DNA from: JBBSDV01 sp038240335
GTDB lineage: Bacteria; Chloroflexota; Dehalococcoidia; DSTF01; JACRBR01
DNA: 11,073 bases
Assembly: GCA_038240335.1 (NCBI GenBank)
Contig: JBBSDV010000107.1
Coordinates: forward strand, 1 to 11,073
Direction of reading: 5' to 3'
How positions within the stretch are numbered: the first letter of the stretch is position 1; the number at the start of each line of letters is the position of its first letter. The position numbers were made by a program, and so were the translations under genes. The notes below the pieces were generated by a model. The model was given only the letters and a program-made list of their open reading frames with translations. It did not search any database and was not told where the DNA came from. This document shows, one piece after another, positions 1-6,886 of the stretch.

Positions 1-453
1 CTCAAGCTGCTCGATCGCGAGCCGATCGCGCGCGCGTCCTTCGATGCTCGCGGCGGCGCGATCATCGTTGGCAGCGTCGATGAGGCGGTCGCCCTCGGCA
101 GCGAGTACGCGCCGGAGCACATGTGCCTGCTCGTTCGCGACGCCGCCGCGGTCGCGCGAACCGTGCAGAACGCCGGCGGCATCTTCGTCGGAGACGACGC
201 GCCGGAGTCGCTCGGCGACTACACCGCTGGTCCGAGCCATGTCATGCCGACCTCCGGCGCCGCCAGGTACGCATCGCCGCTCGGCGTCCACGACTTCCTC
301 AAAGTCACGAGCGTCGTCGCCGTCGACGCCGCCCGCCTGCGCACTGCCGGGCCGGCGGCGGCGAAGATCGCGCGCGCCGAAGGCTTCACGGCGCACGCCC
401 GTTCGATTGAGCTGCGCCTCAACGGCGGCGAGCCGGACGGGAGCGCAAAGTGA
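1..453 (+). CDS. hisD: Histidinol dehydrogenase, C-terminal part (5'-truncated by the window edge)
   Basis: HisD oxidises L-histidinol to L-histidine in two NAD-dependent steps, the last reactions of histidine biosynthesis, in the cytosol. The reading frame is open from base 1 and gives 150 residues. The segment YAPEHMCLLV at residues 36-45 carries the Glu-His pair (E39, H40) that acts in catalysis in this family. It is followed by the family's GGIFVGDDAPESLGDYTAGP-like stretch, then SHVMPTSGAAR, and HDFLK near the C-terminus; the Asp and His residues in these motifs are the usual zinc and substrate ligands. About two thirds of the protein lies upstream of the window. The stop codon (451-453) overlaps the GTG start of hisC (450-452), so the genes are translationally coupled. 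The family assignment is secure; only completeness is unknown. Confidence 0.97.
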   Translation, partial: LKLLDREPIARASFDARGGAIIVGSVDEAVALGSEYAPEHMCLLVRDAAAVARTVQNAGGIFVGDDAPESLGDYTAGPSHVMPTSGAARYASPLGVHDFLKVTSVVAVDAARLRTAGPAAAKIARAEGFTAHARSIELRLNGGEPDGSAK

Positions 454-1565
454 AAAAACAGCGTTTCGACGTGCACTCTCTGATCCGCCCCGACCTCCTC
501 GAAATGCCGGCCTACGTGCCGATCGAGCCGAGCGATGTGCTCGCCGAGCGCCTCGGCATCGCGCGCGCCGACGTGCTTAAGCTCGATGGCAACGAGAACC
601 CGTTCGGCCCCTCGCCGCGCGCTCTCGCCGCGATCACGGGTGAGGTCGACTACCACATCTACCCCGATCCGGATCAGTACAAGGTGCGCGAGGCCCTCGC
701 GGCGTATCTCTCGACCGACGTCGCTGGCATCGTCTGCGGCCAGGGAAGCGACGACCTGATCGACCTCGTCCTCCGCGCGATCGTTCTGCCGGGAGACGGC
801 GTCATCAACTGCCAGCCGACGTTCGGCATGTATCCGTTCTCGTCGGCGATCGCCGGCGCGCGCGTCATCGAGGTGCCGCGGCAGGAAAGCTTCGCGCTCG
901 ACGTCGCGGCCATCGAGAAGGCGGCGCCGCAAGCCAAGCTGATCTTCCTCGCCTCGCCGAACAACCCCACCGGCAACCGCGTCGCGTCTGACGAGCTGGC
1001 GCGGCTGCTCGCGACGGGGCTCCTAGTCGTCATCGACGAGGCCTACATCGAGTTTGCTGGCGCGCGGCACTCGGCCGTCCCCCTCTTGGCCGAGCACGAG
1101 AACCTCGTCGTCCTCCGCACGTTCAGCAAGTGGGGCGGCCTAGCTGGCTTGCGCGCTGGCTACGGCGCCATGACGCCCGCGCTCGCGTCGGTGCTGATGC
1201 TCATCAAGCAGCCGTACAACCTCAACGTCGCCGCCGGTGTCGCGATGCTCGCGGCGCTCGACGACCGGGCGCTTCTCGACGAGCGCGCCTGCAAGATCGC
1301 CGGCACGCGCGAGAAGCTCGCCGAGATGCTCGCCGCGGTCGACTGGATCGCGCCGTATCCGTCGGAGACGAACTTCATCCTTTGCCGGCTCGACGGCGTC
1401 GACGCCCTCGAGGTTCGCAATCGCCTCGCGTCCCGTGGCATCTTCGTCCGCTATTTCGATACGCCCATGCTCCGCAATCACCTCCGCATCAGCGTCGGCC
1501 TCGACGAGCACTGCGAGCCCCTCCTCCGCGCCCTCACCGAGATCGGAGCCGAACTTGGCCGCTGA
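450..1565 (+). CDS. hisC: Histidinol-phosphate aminotransferase
   Basis: This PLP enzyme transfers an amino group from glutamate to imidazole-acetol phosphate to make L-histidinol phosphate (seventh step of histidine synthesis). The 371-residue product is full length for a fold-type I class II aminotransferase. Visible motifs are KLDGNENPFGPSP at 44-56, YPDPDQ at 71-76, SPNNPTGN at 169-176, VIDEAYIEF at 194-202, and FSKWGGLAGLRAGYG at 225-239. In the last, K227 is the Schiff-base lysine and the Arg is the usual phosphate contact. The GTG start at 450 is favoured because it overlaps the hisD stop and gives the usual N-terminus (LIRPDLLEMPAYVPIEP at 11-27). The LIRPxLLxMxxYxPIxP-like opening recalls Chloroflexota homologues, which is an impression only. 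The 3' end overlaps the next gene by 11 bases. Confidence 0.97.
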   Translation: MKKQRFDVHSLIRPDLLEMPAYVPIEPSDVLAERLGIARADVLKLDGNENPFGPSPRALAAITGEVDYHIYPDPDQYKVREALAAYLSTDVAGIVCGQGSDDLIDLVLRAIVLPGDGVINCQPTFGMYPFSSAIAGARVIEVPRQESFALDVAAIEKAAPQAKLIFLASPNNPTGNRVASDELARLLATGLLVVIDEAYIEFAGARHSAVPLLAEHENLVVLRTFSKWGGLAGLRAGYGAMTPALASVLMLIKQPYNLNVAAGVAMLAALDDRALLDERACKIAGTREKLAEMLAAVDWIAPYPSETNFILCRLDGVDALEVRNRLASRGIFVRYFDTPMLRNHLRISVGLDEHCEPLLRALTEIGAELGR

Positions 1566-2166
1566 CACGGCCGTCGCGCTCGACACGCGCAGCGCTATCA
1601 TCGTCGTCTCCGGCACGCAGGGCGCCGGCAAGTCGACCGTGAGCGACCTGCTCGCCCGGCGATTCCCGCGCGGCGTCCATATAAGCGCCGACATGCTGCA
1701 ATCGATGATCGTCTCCGGCGGCGAGTGGCCGAGTGCGCCATCTCCAAACGCGGAGTCGCGCGACGTAGGCGGTGAGGCCGCTAGCCAGCTGCGGCTCCGT
1801 CTACATAACGCCTGCCTGCTCGCGCGATCCTTCGTTGCAGCCTTGTTCACGGCGATCATCGACGACATCGTCGTCGGCGCTCGTCTCGACGACCTGCTCA
1901 CCGAGCTCGAAGGCACCGCCTTCGCGTTCGTCATGCTCGTACCGTCCCTCGGCGCAGTTCGCGCGCGCGAGGCCGACCGTGGCACGCACCTCTATGAAGA
2001 GTGGGAGTGGCTCGACGACGAGATCCGCACGAAGACACGCCGCGTCGGACTATGGATAGACTCCTCCGAACAAACGCCGGCAGAGACGGTGGACGAGATC
2101 ATGCGCCGCGTCAGGATCGAGGGCATAGTCTCGGTTGAGAACGAGCAGTTGAAGGCCTCCGTATGA
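1555..2166 (+). CDS. P-loop kinase/phosphotransferase-like protein embedded in the histidine operon
   Basis: The 203-residue product has a clear Walker A P-loop, GTQGAGKST at 20-28. HISADML at 42-48 follows, then a hydrophobic strand ending in Asp-Asp (AIIDDIVVGARLDDLL, 100-115), and an arginine-rich lid-like segment (VRAREADRGTHLYEEWEWLD, 135-154). This layout resembles small nucleoside/antibiotic kinases of the chloramphenicol-phosphotransferase, zeta-toxin and AAA_33 groups, so ATP-dependent phosphorylation of a small molecule is the best guess; the substrate is unknown. The TTG start at 1555 is chosen because GGAG lies at 1545-1548, six bases upstream, and the P-loop begins soon after. 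The frame stays open further upstream, but only inside hisC. It overlaps hisC by 11 bases, and its stop overlaps the hisB ATG (ATGA at 2163-2166), so it is co-translated with histidine genes. It has no histidine-pathway motif. The existence of the gene is well supported; its role is not. Confidence 0.85.
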   Translation: MAADTAVALDTRSAIIVVSGTQGAGKSTVSDLLARRFPRGVHISADMLQSMIVSGGEWPSAPSPNAESRDVGGEAASQLRLRLHNACLLARSFVAALFTAIIDDIVVGARLDDLLTELEGTAFAFVMLVPSLGAVRAREADRGTHLYEEWEWLDDEIRTKTRRVGLWIDSSEQTPAETVDEIMRRVRIEGIVSVENEQLKASV

Positions 2167-2768
2167 CTATCCCGACGGCCCGTACCGCACACGTCGTCCG
2201 CGAGACGAAGGAGACGCGCGTCGAAGTGACGCTCGATCTCGATGGCAGCGGGGCGTCGTCGGCGAAGACTGGCATCGGCATGCTTGACCATCTCGTCGAA
2301 CAGATCGGCAAGCACGGCCTCTTCGATCTCGCCGTCACAGCCACGGGCGACCTCCACGTCGACGAGCATCACACCGTCGAAGACGTCGGCATCGCACTCG
2401 GTCAGGCGCTCGACCAGGCGCTCGGCGATCGGCGCGGCATCGTCCGCATGGCCGATGCGCTCGTCCCGCTCGACGAGGCGCTCGCGTCCGTCGCCGTCGA
2501 CGTCAGCGGCCGTCCGTACTGTGAGATCGAGGTCGCGTGGACGCTCGATCGCATCGGCGAGCTGCCCGCGTCGCTCGTCGAGCACCTCCTGTGTTCGATC
2601 GCGACGGAGGCCAAACTCACGTTGCACGCCCGCGTCCTCAAGGGCGACAACGACCACCACCGCGCCGAGGCGATGTGCAAAGCCCTGGGCCGCGCCCTCG
2701 CCGCCGCCACCCGCATCGAGCCCCGCCTCGGCGGCGCCTCCCCCAGTACAAAGGGCCGCATCGGCTAA
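2163..2768 (+). CDS. hisB: Imidazoleglycerol-phosphate dehydratase
   Basis: This manganese enzyme dehydrates imidazole-glycerol phosphate to imidazole-acetol phosphate, the substrate of the HisC reaction. The 201-residue product matches the monofunctional IGPD length, without the phosphatase domain found in enterobacterial HisB. Signature motifs are present: TGIGMLDHLVEQIGKHG at 36-52 (H43), DEHHTVEDVGIALGQAL at 67-83, PLDEAL at 102-107, VDVSGRPY at 112-119, and GDNDHHRAEAMCKALGRAL at 161-179 with the HHxxE metal motif. The ATG overlaps the stop of the preceding kinase-like gene. It is the last gene of the cluster seen here; the following 203 bp contain a separate promoter. hisH, hisA and hisF are not in the window downstream, so the remaining pathway genes must lie upstream or elsewhere. 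Confidence 0.97.
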   Translation: MTIPTARTAHVVRETKETRVEVTLDLDGSGASSAKTGIGMLDHLVEQIGKHGLFDLAVTATGDLHVDEHHTVEDVGIALGQALDQALGDRRGIVRMADALVPLDEALASVAVDVSGRPYCEIEVAWTLDRIGELPASLVEHLLCSIATEAKLTLHARVLKGDNDHHRAEAMCKALGRALAAATRIEPRLGGASPSTKGRIG

Positions 2769-2905
2769 CGCACCGCGAACGGAACAGGGGCGCTTGTCTC
2801 CCGCGCATCCACGCATCGAGACGGCCGATAAAGCCGAATCGCATCCTCCGTGCGTGCCGGCAGTCCGTGCACCAAGCTGGCGACCTATCCGCGACCGGGG
2901 AGCGC

Positions 2906-2934
2906 TTGACAAACATATGTTCTAATTCTACAGT
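2906..2934 (+). promoter_or_regulatory. Sigma-70-type promoter of the radical SAM gene
   Basis: A perfect -35 hexamer TTGACA lies at 2906-2911, followed after exactly 17 bp by TACAGT at 2929-2934 (4 of 6 matches to TATAAT). Transcription would begin near 2941, leaving about 30 bases of leader before the ATG at 2972. This AT-rich patch stands out sharply from its GC-rich surroundings. It places the radical SAM gene in its own transcription unit rather than as a tail of the histidine operon. The boxes are read directly; the start point is inferred. Confidence 0.65.
2910..2923 (+). promoter_or_regulatory. Candidate LexA (SOS) operator
   Basis: The 14 bases CAAACATATGTTCT contain the perfect palindrome AACATATGTT (2912-2921). 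They match 12 of 14 positions of CGAACATATGTTCG, the classical Bacillus-type SOS box, whose core GAAC-N4-GTTC is also used by actinobacterial LexA. The one change in the core is the first G to A. The site overlaps the last two bases of the -35 box and fills much of the -35/-10 spacer, where a bound repressor would block RNA polymerase. The downstream gene belongs to a family related to DNA photoproduct repair, which fits SOS control. No lexA or recA gene is in the window to confirm the organism's box. Confidence 0.6.
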
Positions 2935-2971
2935 GGTGACATCAGACGGTTGCACAACGGAGCAAAGAGTC

Positions 2972-3868
2972 ATGCCGGATGTCATCTTCGAAGAGATCGA
3001 GTGCAAAAGCGCGGTGAACAAGGTCACCCAGGGCGCGCGCATGTTGCCGTTTCGCTGGACCCTGAATCCCTACCGCGGCTGCCAGCACGCCTGCACATAC
3101 TGCTTCGCGCGCGGCACCCACGAATACCTCGGCTATGACGCCGGCCGCGACTTCGAGACGCGCGTTATCGTCAAGAAGAACGCGCCGGAGATGCTCCGCC
3201 TCGATCTCGCCCGTCCGAGTTGGCGACGCGAAACGATCGCCATCGGCACCGGCTGCGACCCGTATCAGGCAGCCGAGCTCAAGTACTCGCTGACGCACCG
3301 CCTGCTCAAGGTACTGCGCGACTTCGCCAACCCGGCGTCGATCACGACGAAGTCGCCCCACATCATCCGCGATGCCGACGTGCTCGAGGAGCTCTCGAGA
3401 GTAGCCGACATAACGGTAAACTTCAGCGTCGCCACCCTCGACGAGGAGATCTGGAAGCGGATCGAGCCGTCGACCTCGCGGCCGCAGAAGCGGCTCGAAG
3501 CGATGCGATTTCTCACGGATCGCGGCATCCGCTGCGGCGTCCTGCTCGCCCCCATCCTTCCCGGCCTCACGGACGAACCCGCCGAGCTTGAGCGCGTCGT
3601 CGCGTCCGCGAGGGAGTACGGAGCGTCGTACGTCAGCGACAACGTGCTCTACCTCAAGCCGGGCACGAAGGAGTGGTTCATGCCCTTCCTCCGCGAAGCC
3701 TACCCCCACCTTTCCGAGCGCTACGCCAAGTACTACCGAGGTGCGTTCGCGCCACGCACATACACACAGGACGTCCACCGTGTCGTCGAGCGCCTGCGCC
3801 TCAAGTACGACATGGTCGCGCCGCGCACCGCCCTGCCGTCTGCGGGCCAGCTCGAACTGGCGATGTGA
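2972..3868 (+). CDS. Radical SAM protein, spore-photoproduct-lyase-related / Rv2578c type
   Basis: The 298-residue product carries the radical SAM iron-sulfur motif C-x3-C-x2-C at C37, C41 and C44 within YRGCQHACTYCFAR. The three cysteines bind a [4Fe-4S] cluster that cleaves S-adenosylmethionine. Other family features are LNPYRGCQHACTYC at 31-44, IGTGCDPYQAAE near 90-101, the TTKSP strand, LLAPILPGLTD, and a C-terminal YKLK/YLKPGTKEWF-like region. This arrangement is that of the Rv2578c family and its relatives annotated as spore photoproduct lyase-like. The exact reaction is unknown, and it lacks evidence of being a true SplB. The ATG at 2972 has GGAG at 2959-2962, nine bases upstream, and is preceded by the promoter and candidate LexA box. 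The frame is open far upstream, but that part overlaps hisB and is non-coding in character. No neighbouring gene shares an evident pathway with it. Confidence 0.93.
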   Translation: MPDVIFEEIECKSAVNKVTQGARMLPFRWTLNPYRGCQHACTYCFARGTHEYLGYDAGRDFETRVIVKKNAPEMLRLDLARPSWRRETIAIGTGCDPYQAAELKYSLTHRLLKVLRDFANPASITTKSPHIIRDADVLEELSRVADITVNFSVATLDEEIWKRIEPSTSRPQKRLEAMRFLTDRGIRCGVLLAPILPGLTDEPAELERVVASAREYGASYVSDNVLYLKPGTKEWFMPFLREAYPHLSERYAKYYRGAFAPRTYTQDVHRVVERLRLKYDMVAPRTALPSAGQLELAM

Positions 3869-4071
3869 AGACGCATCCGCGCCCGCGTCAATGAGGGACG
3901 TCATGCCGATAACTCGGGGAGAATCTTCGTTGCTCCGCGTGGTTGTCCTGTCGTGCAATGCGGCCGCAATGTCGAAGCCATCGGTGGTCACACATGCGAA
4001 ATGAGCACAAGAGTAGATTTGAACCACGCCCGACCTCGATCGCACCGACCATCCGTATTGGAGCACCGGCG

Positions 4072-4437
4072 ATGATGCCACACCGCGGCGCACAGACCTC
4101 GGTCACCCGAATCGCACCTCCGTTCTCGACGCTGCCAGTCGTACCAGCGCCGGCAAAGACTGAGAATGCGCAACGCGCCGCTCTTACGACGAGCGACGGC
4201 CGGCCGATCACAAACGGCACAATCGAGTTGCTCCGCACGGCGACGACCTGGTCGGCGACGCTGCGGAACATGGATCGTCCCGGCGTCGTGGCCTCGGCCT
4301 ATTTCGCCGATGGCGTCCGCGACGTCGAAGTCAGTTTTGAGGACGGCCGCCGTTGTCGTGCGCGCATCACGGGCACAAGCTTCATCGCGACGAGCGAGCG
4401 CGTGTGCTTCCTCACGGGCATCGAGCCGATCCGGTAG
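4072..4437 (+). CDS. Hypothetical protein of 121 residues
   Basis: I do not recognise this protein. The chosen ATG at 4072 has GGAG at 4060-4063, eight bases upstream, and is followed by a second in-frame ATG at 4075; an earlier in-frame ATG at 3994 lacks a comparable ribosome site. The first 45 residues are proline-, alanine- and threonine-rich and look disordered. The last 60 residues look like a small beta-rich fold (GVVASAYFADGVRDVEVSFE, 71-90; ARITGTSFIATSERVCFLTG, 97-116). Third-position G/C is high from about codon 30 onward, supporting real coding. There is no signal peptide or membrane segment. It sits alone between the radical SAM gene and holA. The opposite strand is also open across much of it (3888-4271), so the call is moderate. 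Confidence 0.5.
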   Translation: MMPHRGAQTSVTRIAPPFSTLPVVPAPAKTENAQRAALTTSDGRPITNGTIELLRTATTWSATLRNMDRPGVVASAYFADGVRDVEVSFEDGRRCRARITGTSFIATSERVCFLTGIEPIR

Positions 4438-4533
4438 TCAGCCGGCGCCTCCAACTCCAGGTCGGTTACCACCCATCCGGCGTGCCGATCTACGCTACAT
4501 CCGGCCATCCCCGTTCGTGCTGAGCGCCGGCGC

Positions 4534-4539
4534 TACAAT
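4534..4539 (+). promoter_or_regulatory. Candidate -10 element (TACAAT) for a possibly leaderless holA transcript
   Basis: TACAAT matches TATAAT at five of six positions and ends seven bases before the GTG start of holA at 4546. Initiation at the usual distance would therefore start the mRNA at or very near the start codon. No Shine-Dalgarno-like sequence occurs in the 15 bases before the GTG, which agrees with a leaderless message. No good -35 box is found at 16-18 bp upstream, so the promoter remains uncertain. Confidence 0.35.
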
Positions 4540-4545
4540 GCTGCT

Positions 4546-5580
4546 GTGATCCACCTCCTCTATGGCGACGACGACTATCGGGTGCATCAGGCGCTCGAGC
4601 ACATCCGCGACGGCCTGAAGACCGACGACGGCATGCTCGACAGCAACACCACCATCCTCGATGGACGTGCGATTACACCGCAGGAGCTCATCGCCCACGC
4701 CACCGCGGTGCCGTTTCTGGCTCCGTATCGGCTCGTCATCGTCGAGGGTTTGCTCGCCGCGCTCGGCCAGGTGAAGGGCGGCCGCAAGAAAAAGAAGACG
4801 GCCGACGCCGATCCTCTCGATCCATGGAGGCACGTCGCCGCGCAGCTCGGCGACAAGACCGCCATGCCGGAGTCAACGACGCTAGTCTTCCGCGAAGCCG
4901 CCCTCGCGCAGAAGAATGCCGCCTTCACCATCTTTGCCCCCATCTCGCTCGCCCGCGAGTGCAAGCACTTCGATGCCGGCGAGCTCGCGAAGTGGGTGCG
5001 CGAGGAATGCAGGGATCGCGGCATCGAGATCTCGGAAGGCGCCGTGCGTCAGCTCGTCTCCGGCGGGGACACGGATCTCTGGGCGCTCAAGACCGATCTC
5101 GACAAGCTCGAAGCCTACGCCGCGGGCGAGCCGATCGACGAGGCGACCGTCGGTGCTCTCGTCGCCGGTACCGTCGAAACGAAGTTCTGGGATCTCACCG
5201 ATGCCGTCGTCGCCGGCAACGAGCGCAAGGCGCTCTCCACCCTCCGCCGCATGCTGATCAACGATGAGCCGCCGCCGCTCCTCGCTGCGATGCTCGTCCG
5301 CCAGTACCGCCAACTCGCCCTCGTCAAGGACGCGCGGGATCGCGGCGCAACACGCGACGAGACGGCGCGGATCAGTGGCGTTCCGTCATTCAAAGTCGAT
5401 AGTGTCAGCGCCCTCGCCACGCGCTATAGCTGGCCGCTCCTGCGCGACGTGTATGCGCGGCTGCTCGACGCCGATCTCAGCGTGAAACGCGGCCTGCAGG
5501 ACGACGAATCCTCCTTGCAACTTCTCGTTCACGAGCTCTGCGATCTCGCCCCCACCGCATCAGCCGCTCGTCGCCGATAG
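4546..5580 (+). CDS. holA: DNA polymerase III subunit delta
   Basis: HolA is the clamp-loader subunit that opens the sliding beta clamp and helps load it on primed DNA at the replication fork. The 344-residue length is normal. The N-terminus MIHLLYGDDDYRVHQALEHI (GTG read as Met) is the family's opening, with the LLYGDD strand and short acidic turn. The AAA+-like first domain contains APYRLVIVEGLL near 64-75. A lysine-rich insert, GGRKKKKTADADPLD (about 83-97), follows. The middle domain has ELAKWVREECRDRGIEISEG and the conserved GGDTDLWALKTDLDKLEAYA run. The C-terminal collar domain contains KFWDLTDAVVAGNERKAL, then the Arg-rich LAAMLVRQYRQLALVKDARD segment and the final DADLSVKRGLQDDE motif. 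The start follows directly on a TACAAT box and has no ribosome site. It appears to be a single-gene unit ending at a hairpin. Confidence 0.93.
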   Translation: MIHLLYGDDDYRVHQALEHIRDGLKTDDGMLDSNTTILDGRAITPQELIAHATAVPFLAPYRLVIVEGLLAALGQVKGGRKKKKTADADPLDPWRHVAAQLGDKTAMPESTTLVFREAALAQKNAAFTIFAPISLARECKHFDAGELAKWVREECRDRGIEISEGAVRQLVSGGDTDLWALKTDLDKLEAYAAGEPIDEATVGALVAGTVETKFWDLTDAVVAGNERKALSTLRRMLINDEPPPLLAAMLVRQYRQLALVKDARDRGATRDETARISGVPSFKVDSVSALATRYSWPLLRDVYARLLDADLSVKRGLQDDESSLQLLVHELCDLAPTASAARRR

Positions 5581-5594
5581 CGAGCATCGCCCGT

Positions 5595-5615
5595 CGCGGC
5601 TGTCCTACGGCCGCG
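5595..5615. terminator. Strong hairpin between convergent holA and the ABC ATPase gene
   Basis: CGCGGCTGT (5595-5603) pairs with ACGGCCGCG (5607-5615) over nine base pairs, with one T-G wobble and a three-base loop CCT. It begins 14 bases after the holA stop codon. There is no run of T on either side, so it is not a textbook intrinsic terminator. Its position between two convergent genes makes a bidirectional termination or transcript-end role likely. Confidence 0.5.
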
Positions 5616-5698
5616 CTTCAGCGCGCGTCCTCACTCCCGCTCCGAAATATGCGAGCGCCCAACTGGTCGCCGGCACGTCGGTCGGCAGAAAGCGCCAA

Positions 5699-6676
5699 TC
5701 ACTCGACATAATATACAGGGTTGTAGCACGCCGCATTGTGCCCGGTCTCGAGTGCGCGAAGCGCCGGCCAAGCCTGCGCACGGCACGCGATCACTGCCTT
5801 CGTGCACCGCTCGAGGAACGCGCACTTGCCGCTGAGCGTTGCGAGATCAGGCGGTGCGCCGGGGATCACGCGAAGCCGCCGTCCGGGCTCGTCGAGCCTC
5901 GGTCGCGCGGCGAGCAGTGCAGCGGTGTAGGGGTGCTGCGGCCGCGCGAACACGTCGGCCGCAGCACCTTGCTCGACGATCCGGCCCGCGTACATCACCG
6001 CCATGTCGTCCGCCACCTGTGCGACGACGCCCAGGTCATGGGTGATCAGCAGCACCGCCGCGCCGAGATCCTCCTGCAACAGCCGCAATTCATGGAGTAC
6101 CGCCGCCTGCATCGTCACATCGAGCGAGGAGGTTGGCTCGTCGGCGATGATCACGTCCGGCCGCAGTATCGTCGCGATCGCGATCATCACCCGCTGGCAC
6201 ATGCCGCCCGAAAGCTGGAAGGGGAACGACTTCGCCACTCGCTCCGGCTGCGCCAGCCCCTGTCGCGCCAGTGCCTCCAGCGTCATCGCCCGCGCGTCCT
6301 TCTTCGACGCTCCGAGGTGGTTCTGCACGATTTCGCCGACCTGCGCTCCGATCATCATCACCGGGTTGAGGCCGCTCACCGGATCCTGGAAGATCATCGA
6401 GATCGATCGCCCGCGAATGGCCCGCAGTTCGTCGGCGGGCGCCGTGCGCAAATCGCGCCCGCGGTAGATGATTCGCCCCGACTCGATCCTACCGGGATGC
6501 GGAAGCAGGTCGAGCACGCTGAGGGCGAGCGTTGTCTTGCCGCAGCCGCTCTCGCCGACGATCGCCGTCGTCCGCCCGCGCGATAGCGAGAGATTCACGC
6601 CGTCGACCGCCGCGACTGTGCGGTCGCGCTCGTGATACCGAACACGCAGGTCTTCGATGCGGAGGATCTCGTCCAT
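5699..6676 (-). CDS. Oligopeptide/dipeptide ABC transporter ATP-binding protein (OppD/DppD type), orphan
   Basis: This is a nucleotide-binding subunit that powers import of peptides or similar solutes at the inner face of the membrane. From the start at 6676 it has 325 residues: Walker A GESGCGKT at 41-48, Q-loop FQDPVSGLNP at 96-105, signature LSGGMCQRV at 155-163 (Cys where Arg is usual), Walker B VIIADEPTSSLD at 175-186, and H-loop ITHDLG at 211-216. The C-terminal oligo_HPY region includes PQHPYTAALLAARP. Four cysteines follow at 285, 291, 298 and 317, in the pattern of the OppD C-terminal iron-sulfur cluster. The ATG at 6676 is favoured because the protein then starts MDEILRIEDL and GGAA lies five bases upstream. 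An in-frame ATG at 6700 would add eight residues. No permease, binding protein or second ATPase is adjacent, so its partners must be elsewhere. Confidence 0.93.
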   Translation of the reverse strand: MDEILRIEDLRVRYHERDRTVAAVDGVNLSLSRGRTTAIVGESGCGKTTLALSVLDLLPHPGRIESGRIIYRGRDLRTAPADELRAIRGRSISMIFQDPVSGLNPVMMIGAQVGEIVQNHLGASKKDARAMTLEALARQGLAQPERVAKSFPFQLSGGMCQRVMIAIATILRPDVIIADEPTSSLDVTMQAAVLHELRLLQEDLGAAVLLITHDLGVVAQVADDMAVMYAGRIVEQGAAADVFARPQHPYTAALLAARPRLDEPGRRLRVIPGAPPDLATLSGKCAFLERCTKAVIACRAQAWPALRALETGHNAACYNPVYYVE

Positions 6677-6724
6677 CACGGTTCCGACGCCGGCATTCAC
6701 GCAGCCAGACTCCGAGGCTCGGTT

Positions 6725-6886
6725 CTAGGTGGCCGGCTTTGACTCAGCCGCCGGCGCCTCAGCATGCTTCTCGAGCCACTTCTGGGCCAGTGGCGTGCAG
6801 GCCGCGCACGCGACCGAATGCTTGCCGAGCGCCGTACCGCCGCTGGTCACGAATGTGCCGCAGAACGCGCACTTTCCCTGGGGCAT
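6725..6886 (-). CDS. Small zinc-ribbon protein (53 residues)
   Basis: The reading frame gives MPQGKCAFCGTFVT and continues to a second cysteine pair, VACAAC. Cys6/Cys9 and Cys27/Cys30 form two CxxC knuckles, the arrangement of a compact zinc ribbon. A charged, alanine- and proline-rich tail follows (KWLEKHAEAPAAESKPAT). Function is unknown; such short ribbons are often nucleic-acid or protein adaptors. The ATG at 6886 is chosen because GGAGG lies six bases upstream. The in-frame ATG at 6898 is contiguous with that GGAGG and would add four residues (MEDD). It lies 48 bp upstream of the ABC ATPase gene in the same direction and could share its transcript. Codons are GC-rich at third positions, supporting real coding despite the small size. 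Confidence 0.75.
   Translation of the reverse strand: MPQGKCAFCGTFVTSGGTALGKHSVACAACTPLAQKWLEKHAEAPAAESKPAT

Noticed and set aside
219..932. Long - strand open frame opposite hisD/hisC (237 residues)
   Set aside because: It is antisense to confidently identified hisD and hisC, is rich in Arg/Asp/Val as expected of mirror frames in GC-rich DNA, and shows no family motif.
2942..4093. 383-residue - strand open frame over the radical SAM gene
   Set aside because: It lies antisense to a gene with a perfect C-x3-C-x2-C motif, promoter and ribosome site. Its composition is that of a shadow frame.
3888..4271. 127-residue - strand open frame opposite the hypothetical gene at 4072-4437
   Set aside because: It has no clear ribosome site, while the + strand frame has a well-spaced GGAG and a convincing C-terminal half. 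I could not exclude it completely.
5738..6586. 282-residue + strand open frame opposite the ABC ATPase
   Set aside because: The - strand encodes all ABC motifs in order, so the + frame (His/Arg-rich) is a shadow.
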